Shown here: one piece after another, positions 20,243-31,698 of the stretch
Position numbering within the stretch: position 1 is the first letter of the stretch
Layout of the letters: each line of letters starts with the position of its first letter
From: Pseudopyrenochaeta lycopersici
Taxonomy: Eukaryota; Ascomycota; Dothideomycetes; Pleosporales; Pseudopyrenochaetaceae
DNA: 64,000 nt
Assembly: GCA_003313425.1 (NCBI GenBank)
Contig: NHZP01000028.1
Coordinates: forward strand, 186,001-250,000
Direction: 5' to 3'
The notes under the pieces: model-generated
What the model saw: only the letters and a program-made list of their open reading frames with translations
Database searches by the model: none
Told to the model about the DNA's origin: nothing
Made by a program: the position numbers and the translations under genes

Positions 20243-23200
20243 AAAGTCCAATAGCTCTTCGCACTTTCACGCTCCCTCTCAAGTAGAGCTTCTTCGATCC
20301 TGCTGCTGGAAGCATTGTGAGCTTGAGCCTGTGCTAGCTTCTATAGCTATAGCTAAATTTGCTATCCTTGTGTTGTCGCAAGCAGGAGCACAAAGAAAGG
20401 CTTCCACATGGCGGAGTCTATCTAGCTCATAATCTTGTCAGCGATGACAGCGCTCTCCTCCTGAATTCAGACTTTTGAGGGGCAACGTACTAGCTTGCTG
20501 AAGTTTGAGAGATAATCACGTCTTGGCTGACTCTAGTACCCATGCCCGCCCACTCTCGTAGCTTAAGCAGGTTGGGCTAACGTTAGTGCAGTTCTTCTGA
20601 TTCTGGTATCACATTGTTCTCTAGTAAGTTAGCAAGTATTTCAAGCTGGCGGCTCGCCCGACCCCGTTTTCATTATCATGTGAGGGAAATGGATAAATTA
20701 TATTGGTATATTCTTCCCCATCAATTTTGCTGCAAGTTGCTATCATCAGCCAAGGCGGTGTCAGGTCAGCAGTATGGCGGACAATAACAAGGTATTGTGT
20801 TATCGAGCAGTAGAAACTACATCGGCCGCGTGGAGATGAATGAGCATTTGGCCCTTGCTCATGTCGGCCGACCAGCTGTAGATCCCATATCGCTGGCTGC
20901 ACGCAAATCCCTCTTGATGATACGTCCGAGCACATATATGCATTTCAGCAGACGGGTGACCCGTCTCAGACGCCTGGCGGACTTGAAACTCGTAGACTCA
21001 GCATCGAGGGATGGGGCAGGCCCAAGGAGAGGTGGCTTCCTATCCTGGTGGTACTGCAAAACCGGAGATGAGGAGGGAGAACATTCGTCTTCCGCTTCGT
21101 CAATAACAATTTGGGGCACAGTGCCGGGTTCGAGCTCGATTGCCATCTTGGAAAAAGTCGTCGGATCGGGCTCTAGGATTGGGGTCGATTCCGTCAGGGA
21201 TTTTCCTTATGTTTCTGTCTTTCGAGGGTATTGTAGCATACGAGACTGGTTGTGTAGGATCTCAAGCAACGCGACCAACGCACAACAACAGACTAAACTG
21301 AAAACTTATACATACAAAGTTGAGGAACGAATCGCTGATTCGCGTGAACACGACTGCTACGAGAATGCATTATGCTTTCACCCAGCATTACTTGGGGTAG
21401 GTGCGATATTCACTCTAGGGCGCCAGTGAATGTAGCTTCCCCCTGAGCTGGCCCCGCCCTAATGCTTGAAGCGCTCAGAACGCTTACACACGGCTGACGC
21501 ACATGATCATGCTTCCTTTCTGTCTCCCAACAGCGTAATCAAAGGCTCTTTTCAGGGTAACCTGTGTGATAGACCTACAAAGAATAGAATCGATACTATA
21601 TGAAGGTCGAATGGGTAGATCGACACGACATCGATGTTGAATCGTCAATGTTTTGAGGCAGGAGGCCGGAACATATATTTGCAAGTGGAGCGTCATGCTG
21701 CTCCTCTTACCACGAAACATTCCATCCTAGGGCGGTATTAGAGTAGATATTAAGATAAATGCTTAACTTAATGTTAATCCAAGTGCGAGTGATTAGGCCA
21801 GCAAAGCAAAGTTGATATAACAGTTAGCGGTGGTGATTTCTACGGTATCGCGGCTTACAGAAGCGCAGCGTGAATACAGCTAATACAGCGCCCCTACACA
21901 GTTTACGCGGAAATCTGTAAGTGCTAGTGAATAGGCTAGTGGATAAAAACTGTGCGGGTAGTGCTGGCCCTGCTGGGACGGTTGAAGATTTGTCTGTAGA
22001 GGGGGAAATTTAGTAAAAAAGTGTACGCACGGATGAAAAGTAGCGACTTTATAGCGCGACAGCAAGGTCTACAGAGATCATAACAGAGATCCAGTGTTAC
22101 CAATGGGTAATCAGACTGGACTGGAATGATTGAAGGGACTGATAAGGTAGCAGTCTAGGGCCTTGAGCAGAGCTACTCTAGTACGAGTTAGGATAGTTCT
22201 GTCAGATGTAAAGCCCGATAGAGTGTTAGATGTCACGTGTCGATCTCCAAGTTGCGAGATCCTAGATGGTAGCACAAACTCTCGGGTGTAACCACTTGGC
22301 AGAGGGACACACAAAAGGGCAGAAAATACAGAATCAATGCAATCACGTTCATCATCGAAATTCATCAAAGATCAAGCCAAATAGTCCCTGAATCTGACAA
22401 GTTCATGTACGGCTTAACCAGTTATTATTATAACGAGTTGCCCAGGAATGGTTCGCTCGGAGCCTACGTTTGTAGTAAAACAGTATCCCTTACTACGGCT
22501 CCACTATTAAGCTCTTATATCCCTACAATAGTTATAAAGGTCTTATCTAAGCCGAAGAGCTGTTACGATCCTGCCCTGCACCCTGCAGCGAACCATGGGC
22601 CAACCTGGTTCGGTCGCACTTAATCATAAACCCCCATGTTAAAGATCGCATTCGGTGATCTTCGAATAGGTACTCTGCGGCCTCACAGAGTGCAATTCCA
22701 GGTGGAGAATATTGAAGTGCTTCCTCATATACCTAATTTCTATCGCATTTTCAAATACCTAATGCGCTCAGAACGCCGCAAATCGCAATGCCGTCATGTC
22801 ATAGAAGCTGCTTTTGTTGACGAAATCTTGGCTTGGTGTATCCTTTCAATTTCAGCGAGCGATTCCAAAGGCAAGAATAGATCAGGTACGTACGGGCTTC
22901 TTTTGTAGACTCTGCACATCTTCACTGGCTGTTAGGACAATAGGATGATCGTGAAGCGAAGACTCACAGCCTGCGTGCACTTGAGATGGAGTATCTGGAG
23001 TGGAGAGGCTTTGATATGCCCTGAGGCTCTCCACGCGAGTGCAGCCCTACACAACACCGTCTTTGCGCAAGTACGCGGCAGACGCCCTTGCGGATTGCGT
23101 GCTCGTGTATCGCTTGACGAACCGAGTGCAGTGTCCTTCGATGCCGATGCTGTTCTACATTAGTCTTCGTGGAGCGCATCTTGGGGCGATGGGTTCGCAG

Positions 23201-24602
23201 GCTTTACGCTTGACGCCTTGCCTTGGTCTTCTCAGGTTCGAAAATAGCGGCATAACTGTATGCAGTCGCTTCTCCGTTCAGTCCCTTCAAAGAATCGAAC
23301 GTTTGTGTAGGCTTGCGTGTTTACTAGGGTTGGGCTCGTGCGCATTTATAAGTATCTCGAGTAAGACGTACGCGTCAGCGGATACCCTTTCTTTATTCCG
23401 CACATACGCCGGACTCAGCGGCAACGACTCCCTTCGCTATGTAAGCGCTGAGGAGTAGCCACTTTTTTCAGCGTTTGTCGATTGTCTGGTTGACAACTCT
23501 GCAAATAGCGGCTTCGTGAGACCAATAATATTAGCATTTCTGGCTGCTTACTTATGTGATGCTTTGTGCGGAGAAGTTGCATCTTATCGATGACGTCGTG
23601 TTGTTCTCAACGGCGCGATTGGCCGGTCACCGTTGTCAATTCTACAAATCTGCCCTCCATTGTAGCCCTGCACTACGCATTCATTCAGTATGCATGCTGG
23701 GGAAGAGCTACTTAGCTAAGCGTGCGATTGGGTTACGCACAGAGGCGCGAGGGACTATGGCGGCGCAGCATTCCTCCTATTCCTTACGGCGGTTAACAGC
23801 GTACACTGATTTGCACTGGCATACGGCAAAGATACATGTTTCTCGCTTTGAAAGCCCCCGGTCATGCTGATATGGGCTTTACCTAGTATATATCTAGTGC
23901 CAAGCAGCAAAGCCTATCGCCAAACCGATTCGCCAATGGAACCTTGGGCTACCATAAAACCAATGAAGCAAAGTCATCTGCGAAGCAAGAAAACCGGGAA
24001 CTGCAGCTGCATGTCAGCGTATATACTTACTCAATTGCTCGTCCTGACAATAAGTGATGTTTATAGCATAATGCAGGACGGTGCAATCAAACTAGCAAAA
24101 TACGTACGTTGGCTGTCAATATATTTTGCCATACAGCATATACCCATGTCCAAGGACTCTTAGAAAGTCAGGTGTTAACGCCATGCACTAGTGAATAAAC
24201 ATTTGCTGATTGTAGCTGCTCTCAACTTAGTATTCTTAGTCGAAGTGTTTACAGTAAAGTCTAGGAATTCGGACATCAAATCTTGAGCTGTCAGCAATAA
24301 ACTAAGCTGGGCTCGAAGAAGTGAGTTTGATCTGAAGATGGCCTATTTTGCCTGGTTTCTTTCCTGTCTTAGCTTGATTCTTACTTGGTTTGGTTAGCGC
24401 CAACACTCACAGAAGCAAACTTGATTTGGTTGCTGACTTCTCTGCTTAGAACAAGTAACCTAGTACATACAGCTCCTTGAAAGATTGTGTCGTCCTATTG
24501 TATACATTTACATCTTGAAGTAGCCTATGCTGCAGAAACCTACTACTGTAATAACCTAACATCTTTGTATTCGTCTTTCAGAGCGCTTCGCAACACTGCA
24601 TT
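20243..24602. other. Gene-poor 4.3-kb interval
   Basis: No domain recognised. A 95-residue minus frame at 20859-21146 starts with an acidic, Pro/Ser-rich sequence (MAIELEPGTVPQIVIDEAED) and then turns basic; it could be the start of a gene but is unsupported. The rest has scattered short frames and no repeats long enough to define. Confidence 0.35.
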
Positions 24603-25033
24603 ATGCGCCTATACAACCTTGTCGTCATCGCCCCAGTGATTACCATAGTCCAAGCCGCATGTTACAAAATAACGACCGGCATGTATGGTCAGAACATGGA
24701 TGGCGGAGACGCAGTGGTCGACAAGCTCTGTGACTATGACTTAGCTGGCTACTTCACCGAAGGCCAGACCAAATACCGTTGTTTTCAGCTGCCCAAGAAC
24801 GAGGTCGAACTCTGGGTTGGTTGGAAGGGCCGTGGCGGCCTAACACTGAACAGTAAGGACTGCAAGATGCGTCTTAAGAACGAAATGAATGGGTGCGCTC
24901 TTGGTGGCGAAAATGTTGTAGCTGACTGGTACTTCCGGTAAGCACTCTTGCCCCTTGTCACACTTAGCAGAACCTTCAGACGGTTTTCTAACCCTAACGT
25001 AATAGTGTCGATCCTAATTGGGGAGAATGCTAG
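24603..25033 (+). CDS. Small secreted cysteine-rich protein (effector candidate)
   Basis: Two exons, 24603-24937 and 25006-25033, 120 residues. The 68-nt intron has GTAAGC, CTAAC and AATAG. The second exon supplies only the ending RVDPNWGEC, and the phase fits. Residues 1-18 are a signal peptide (MRLYNLVVIAPVITIVQA). The mature part has six cysteines including the last residue, consistent with three disulphides. Small secreted Cys-rich proteins with a terminal Cys exon are common among plant-associated fungal effectors, but no named effector is recognised and a role is inference. It sits alone in a gene-poor interval, typical of effector loci. Confidence 0.72.
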
Positions 25034-27158
25034 ATAGAGAAGAGTTGACATCATGGCTAGAAGCAACGGTAGGGGTTCCTAGGCAATAGGTAGATGAGAT
25101 CTAAGAATTAGATATAGATGATTGCGAGCTCCTCGTTCTTCTAGGTTATTTGCTCTAATACAGTGAGCCTCATGCTTGGGCGGTAGATAGACTAGGGCCT
25201 AAATATAGTTCCTTGTTACTTACTGAAATGCTTGTATATCTTCACTATTTCCTAGTGAGAGTTGATTGGAAATCCACCATTGTGGAAAAGCAACGTTGTG
25301 GAATACCAGTGCACAACCCCACAATAAGCCATAGAACAAGGATAAGAAAGGGTAACGAAAAATGAGCAGAAGAGTAAGCAATCCACCGTGGTGGGGGTCA
25401 TGGCGTTGGGTTCCACCTGTAGCGTTCGCTTTTGCTTGTGCTTGTTCTTTACCAGATTAGAACCAATCAATCATTCACTTCCTAAGACAAGATTTATGAG
25501 TACTTCCATCTGCCAAACATGATCTCCATCATAATTACGTCCCAACATGCCCGGATGTCATGGATTTGTTCAAGAGCAATCCAAACCAAGAACCCATCCA
25601 ATTGCCAGTCGACGGGCAACCTGGTCATCCGAAGCGTTGAGCGAGATGCTGCAGCCAGGGACTGGTTCTCGAAGCCGAAAACCTAGGCCAGCGTCAACCA
25701 AAAAAGCTTTAAGCGACAATTCTTCCGCGCTGGACGTGGATCTTATCGATGCATGTGGACTACGTAAAGGCGTGTAGAGTGTTCATTGCTAGCCAGACAT
25801 TACTTATCTTACATTCCCTGCAATCACTTTCGTCAAACATTTATTATCTCGGCTTGTCACACTGCGATCGCGATTTGTGATAGCGGAATACAGGCTGCAA
25901 TCTCTGACATCTGACTGTAAGCAGCCGTCAGTAGTCGACACGCTGCCGTTCTGTTCTGGGTGCCAATGCTGACCGTAAGCAAATGTCCTCAACTGGATGA
26001 CTTTGCCAGTCGATCAAAAATTCTGCGCATGTGCGCCCAGATCCTGGCTGGATGAGTGCAGATTCTTTCCAGCCTCTGCCCGTTGTGGCCTTCGAGACAA
26101 CGTGAAAAACTCGCAACGTCCATGGAAGAAAAGTTTCATCACGACTGACACCTCGCTATCGCTGCGGATAGTAAAGGGAGATTACCAATTCGCAAGGAAG
26201 CAAGGAGAGAATCGGCCAGCTTCTCTTAGAGGATTAATTTCCTCTTCAGCGATAGATTTCAAGTTTAATTTGATTTTCAGGAATGATATTGACTTAGAAA
26301 AGGATGCGTACATGGTCACCTACAGGCCAGAAGAAGGAGAAGAAGTCCCAGTACTGAATGCGGATCTAATGTTCGATGCTCAAGACGAGATCTTTCAAGC
26401 CTTAAATATCATACTCGGTCACATCCCAGAATTTGCAGTCGATTAAGTTACTCAAATGTGGAGACTTCGAAGTGTCAGATCTACGAGAAGTCGTTGGCGA
26501 TTTTGCTCCACAAAAGCCCAAGGGTGAATGAAAGCGTAAAGGCTTCGTTGCGTATCTCAGGGGTCCTTCCTCATACTTGATGCAGCACACTTCTGAGCCA
26601 CTCATTCGACTTCAAGTGGTGAAATCGTTCATTCAAAGGCTCTTCCCTTATTCTGTTGTAGGGGTATCACACGCCGATTCTTGTCATGGGGAATTTGAAC
26701 GCAGTCGTGTTGGGCTACCCAATCTCTGGGTACACGCCAAGCAAATGCATAATCATAGCTGATACCGAGCCGGCCTCTGAGAATTGCGAGGTCACTTAAT
26801 GAGCGTGGAAACGTACTTGTTCCTGCTGGATAAGCAAAGGTGACTGATGAGCAATCATGACATGCAAGCTAGATGTTCTGAAAATTGGCTCAAAGCTTGG
26901 AGATGTCATCATGATCTCTTCCCCATGATTGATCAGCCCTCCAACCCATTTGCGAGCTGTTGCTAAGTATTTTATGCCGTCGCATCCTTGTGCATGTTCA
27001 ATTGCAGGTTTCCAATCGCGGAAGCTCCGTCCAGTTCAAAGCTAGAGTCACAACAGGGCGCCAAACTGCCCGCTCAGAAACGCAAGTGAATCTCCTTCTC
27101 ATCAACAGAGATAGACACAGGTAAAGACCATCAGGTCTGGATGATACTACTGTCGTCA
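25034..27158. other. Intergenic; one weak ORF at 25997-26446
   Basis: The 149-residue plus frame at 25997-26446 ends with a hydrophilic stretch (DAYMVTYRPEEGEEVPVL) that looks protein-like. Its N-terminus is Cys-rich and odd, so it may be an exon fragment. A 76-residue frame at 25547-25777 is unsupported. Confidence 0.3.
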
Positions 27159-28190
27159 ATGTTGACCAAGTATCGATATCGGACATGCGTTGCGGAAGCA
27201 GTAGGCTTTCTTGCTTTGACGGCTATGGCTAATGCGCACATGTAAGTACTTGTCCATAGAGCACTTTGTTGGCAGCTACCCATCTTCCATGATAGTTGCA
27301 ACAACAATGCGAAGATTGAACTGACTGACAAAGTCACTCCCAGGTCGCTCTGGTATCCCGGGCCTTTGGGTGGCGTCAAGGAAGCAAATGCATTTTCTAC
27401 TCGGCCAGATACACAACTAAACTTTCCCCTGGGATGTTGCGATAAAGACGGCGGTCCCACGCTACTGGATCAAGGTCTCTGCCGTGGCCATCTCGATCTC
27501 TTCGATCGGGAAGAGCCACAGGTGGTTTGGACAGCTGGTCAGGAGGCTTACTTCCAGTTATCTGACTACACCTACTCCTCGAATGCACAGGGCTCCACCC
27601 ATGATGGCGGCAGCTGCCAAGTAGGATTTTCGGTAGATCGAGGGTTAACATGGAAAGCTGCAGCCTCGTTCTTCGGCAACTGCCCGCGTCGTGGAGGCGA
27701 CGGGTCCCCAGAATTCCAGACCTTCGACTTTGGGGTTCCGCTTGGGGTTCCAGAAGGGAACGCCTTATTTGTGTGGGTTTGGCTTAATCGGGAGCACGAG
27801 TCCTACGTGAATTGTGCCAAGGTTCGCATCGGCTCCGGACAGAACAACAAAACATCTACATTAAGACCGTTAAAGGCAAGCCAAACCCCAACAACGCTTG
27901 ATAGCTCAGAGGTCTCTCAAACACCGTTACAGCCAAGGAAAAACTTTTGCACAAACAAGCAGCCTCTGCAAAGGCGTTTGAGCGACGTATGCAAATGGGA
28001 CTCGGCACCGATCATGGAAACGAGTTATTTCACAGTCGATGCTAAGTGTATGCCGGGTGCTAAGCTTTCGAACCCGAGAAGCGACGACTTCGAGTATGGC
28101 TGGGACGTGTCCTGTGGGGTGATTCACGGGGATAATGCTTACACCATTCGGATGATCGAATGCGATGCGACTATCGAGCAGACTCGGTGA
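27159..28190 (+). CDS. Secreted LPMO-like protein with N-terminal histidine
   Basis: Two exons, 27159-27241 and 27344-28190, 309 residues. The 102-nt intron (GTAAGT...CAG) splits the Met codon right after the mature N-terminal His. The signal peptide ends ANA and the mature chain starts HMSLWYPGPLGG. An N-terminal His together with a second His forms the copper brace of lytic polysaccharide monooxygenases. The body has GCC, CRGHLDL, DGGSCQVGFS, FGNCPRR and WVWLNREHESYVNCA motifs shared with the split gene at 16.2-20.2 kb. A Thr/Ser-rich linker and a second Cys-containing C-terminal domain follow. It would act outside the cell on polysaccharide; the substrate is unknown. It is distantly related to the split gene, not a recent duplicate. 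Confidence 0.75.
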
Positions 28191-28361
28191 GGTAGTCTAG
28201 TACATGTCAATACTGAGCACTAGCCCATTGCATGAAACCTCACATTCATTGGATTTGCTTATCGGTTGCTATATGTTCTAACGTCCCTCCCTGCGTGGCG
28301 GAAAACTGTTGGTTTGGGACACACACACCTCTCTGCCTACTAGGCTACATCTCTTTGCCTA

Positions 28362-30958
28362 CTCGGGCCCTTGCGGTCACTGCGTGATTTTTCAGAGAAA
28401 AAGCCCGTGCAAAGGCACGGGCCTCCTAGCTCAACGATCATCCCTAGCTCAACGATCACGACAACGCGTTTGACGTGTTCATGTACCCCACCATACAAAT
28501 TTACGTGTAAAAGTACCTCACTATGTCTAAAAACTACCGTGATTCTGTTGCCAAGATATCTAAAGCAGTGCAAATCCTCCGCTCGATGGATAACCCCAAC
28601 ATCGCCGCCTTCGCACGCGACCATAACTTACCCTACCAGAGGCTCAAACGCGCCTATCGAGGCGGCCAAAGCCGCTCTACACGCCCATCTACGAATAAGC
28701 TTCTTACAGAAGAACAGGAAGCTGCTTTAAAGCGTTTCCTTGACGCGATTGACGATATTGGCTTTGGTATTCATAAGAGTCTCATCAAACAACAAGCCGA
28801 TGCCTTGCTAGCAGCGTCTCATCAGGATATTGGCCCACCACGTAGATGTGGCGATCACTGGGCAGAGAGGTGGCTTCAAGCCAATCCACAGTACCAAAAG
28901 GTAAAGGCGAAGCCTCTTGAGATCCAGAGGAAGCTTGCTCAAGAGCCTGAAGGTATTAAAGCTTGGTTTGAGAAGCTGAAGGCCAAAATTGATGAATTGG
29001 GAGTTCAACCAGAGGATATCTACAATATGGATGAAACTGGATGCCAGATTGGTGTTGCAAAGGGGAGCTACGTGTACACGCGACTGGGCAAAGAGGTACC
29101 TGTCTATACTATACTATATGGCAAAGTACCAATTCTAATAGGCTCTTAGATCTATATGCCCCACTCGAACAACCGTGAGCTCATATCGCTCGTAGAGTGT
29201 GTGAACGCGAATGGCGACGTACTAGATCCAATGATTATTATCAAATCGAGTACAATCCTTGAAAAATGGATAGATGATCTACCAGATCAGTACCTTATTG
29301 GCATATCAGATTCAGGATACTCCAACGATGAACTTAGCTTTGAGTGGATTAAGCACTTTAACCTACAGTCTCGGCGGAAGTTGCGTGGCGTATGGAGAGT
29401 TCTCCTACTTGACGGATATGGATCTCATCATACGCGTGAATTTATCCAGTATGCATGGGAGAATCAAATACTCTTATTTACTCTTCCTCCGCATACGACG
29501 CATTTCCTACAGGTACTAGATGTTGGCTGCTTTCAGTCACTAAAATGGTATCACAGTAGGATGCTCCACTGGGCCTCAAGGACGGGCGCCAAGGAAATAA
29601 AGAAGGAGGACTTCTTAGCAACTATCTACCAAATTCGGCGAGAGACCTTTCGCCGAAAGACAATCCTAAGCGGTTGGAGAGCAACTGGCATCTATCCCTT
29701 TCAACCAGAGGTTGTTTTGAAGAAGCTTCGCGACTGGGAGACTACATCTAGCCCACCAAAACGTGTTCGACCAGTGGAATTTGAGGATCCTGAAGTCACG
29801 CGTCCTCAAACACCTACCTTTAACTCATCAGATCTAGATAAGGATAGTGTTTCATCGAATAGCTCAAGAGATCGGGAACTCCGTTGGAGCTACAAGGAGA
29901 CTAGGAACAAGCTCTACAAGCTAAAATGGAGAGAGAGTTGCCCTAAATCAGCTCAAATACCCGTGCTTAAGCCTGGAACTAAAACCTGGTCAATGCCAAA
30001 CGATCTACCGACTCTTGAGGCTCAGATGAAAATGATCCGAGGCGTCATCAAGGATACGCTGCCACCATCTCAAGCTATCGATATTGAGAAGACGCTTATC
30101 ACTGCTACTGCGTGGGCTGCTACGGCGGAGAGCTTCAGACGTCAACTTGGGCATACGAAGGCGGCCGAGATTGCTCGTGAGGAGCGACGGAGGCGTACAA
30201 GGCGCAAGCTTACGTTTAAAGGAGGTGTTGTTTACGCTTCAGATGCTCGAGCAATAGTGAAGAAGCGTAAGGAAGATGAGATTACAAGGCAGGAGAAGGA
30301 CCTTCAAATACGGAAGGATCGCGAGGCGAGAGTACTTTGTAATAAGTACAAAAGGCTTCTGCCATCAATCCGTGCCGCTGCCTCAAGGATCCGGAAGAGA
30401 CATCTCGCTGGAACGCCAATCTTCGTTACGGAAGGACTTGGTCTACTTGATCCTGACGATTGTCAAGCTGCCGCAGCAGTTTGTATGGAGAAGCTGACTA
30501 AACGGGGGCCGTTCAGACCACGCTCTGACCTATCTGAGGATATGCTTACTACGGCAGTGCAACAAGGGCTTGTCACGCGTAGTATCAACGATCCTTATAA
30601 CTCAAAGGTTACAGCTGCTATTAAGGCAAAAGAATGGGAAGAATACTACAGGAACGCTAACAATCGAGCCCTTGATCAGCTAGATACACAGGCTACGGTT
30701 GTTGAAAGCGAGCTCGATGATATAAGTAACGACAGCGAGGTTGACTTTGAAATTGAAAGTAGCGATGCAGGAGACTCTAGTTGACATATTGTATCAATTT
30801 GCGCGACATTAGTACTTTATTTCCTATATAAATTTGTATGAGAGTTGAAGCACCTGCGTCGTGATCGTTGAGCTAGGGATGATCGTTGAGCTAGGAGGCC
30901 CGTGCCTTTGCACGGGCTTTTTCTCTGAAAAATCACGCAGTGACCGCAAGGGCCCGAG
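28362..30958 (+). mobile_element. Fot1/pogo-type DNA transposon, copy 2 (2,597 bp)
   Basis: Same length, terminal repeats and gene as 747-3343, in opposite orientation. TA is duplicated at 28360-28361 and 30959-30960. It is inserted 81 bp inside the left end of the outer element. The two copies are ~25 kb apart in inverted orientation and could recombine to invert the interval between them. Confidence 0.93.
28523..30784 (+). CDS. Fot1/pogo-family DDE transposase, copy 2
   Basis: Exons 28523-29095 and 29150-30784, with the 54-nt intron 29096-29149 carrying the in-frame TAG. Residue-for-residue identical to copy 1 over both exons, with the same DD35D catalytic triad and helix-turn-helix. Because both copies are intact, either could supply transposase. 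Confidence 0.88.
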
Positions 30959-30968
30959 TACCAGGCTA

Positions 30969-31568
30969 CATCACTTCTTCTTCCCATTCTCCAACAAAAA
31001 CCCTGCGTGGAGGAAAACCCTGCGTGGCGGAAAACCCTGCGTGGCGGAAACCCAACATCACTTTCCATCACAATAAATTCCACAGTCATCAAGAGCCTTA
31101 GGAACTCTCGGAATAACTACTGTAGGTTCTTACTTTTATCTCCCCTTCGTGTCTTCAAGAAACAATCTCTGCTCAACCTGTAATAGTACAATTCACTACA
31201 GGAACATCTGCCAGCCTAACCTCGGACAGTCTCGGATTAGGTGAGAACCTTTTGTATCTGATCTAGACTTCCAGAAGCCGTAGATAGGCTTCAGTAGAGC
31301 ATCAGCCGAGCTAGGTGTCCTGTTAGCTAGGCTAGTTGCGCCTTAGTAGTAGTGTAATGCCTGCGCAGGCAGGGCCGACGAAAGTAGTGAAATGTCGTAC
31401 CGCGGGCTTAGCAGGTTTTTTCTGCACGGGATGTCAGGCTCAGGCTCCAATGAACAAATTCCGAGATTTTCTGGCCCTGTTAATCATTCTTGACGTTGTT
31501 GTGATGACGAGTGCTGGCGGGTTTCCGCCACACCGGGTTTTTGTTGAGAATAGGAAGAAGAAGTGATG
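30969..31568. repeat. Inverted repeat pair inside the outer element
   Basis: The arm 30969-31020 (CATCACTTCTTCTTCCCATT onward) is matched in inverse by 31521-31568. Both carry a CAACAAAAACCC core followed by a GTGGCGGAAA-type motif. Confidence 0.65.
31001..31051. repeat. Three tandem 17-bp units
   Basis: The unit CCCTGCGTGGMGGAAAA is repeated three times. The same 17-mer occurs once at the outer element's left end (28289-28305), so the terminal motif is amplified internally. Confidence 0.85.
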
Positions 31569-31634
31569 ATGATTCTGCCTGCAAGCTAGGGACCTATATG
31601 TACAGATTGATAGCTAAGGGTGTGTTTTGGGAAT

Positions 31635-31669
31635 GGCTCATCACATCACATCACCGTTTGTGATGAGCC
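31635..31669. repeat. Short hairpin
   Basis: GGCTCATCACA and its exact complement TGTGATGAGCC are separated by 13 bases, within a CATCA-rich stretch. It may be the end of a further small element. Confidence 0.5.
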
Positions 31670-31698
31670 GTCACATCACGTGACCTGGCATCCAACTA

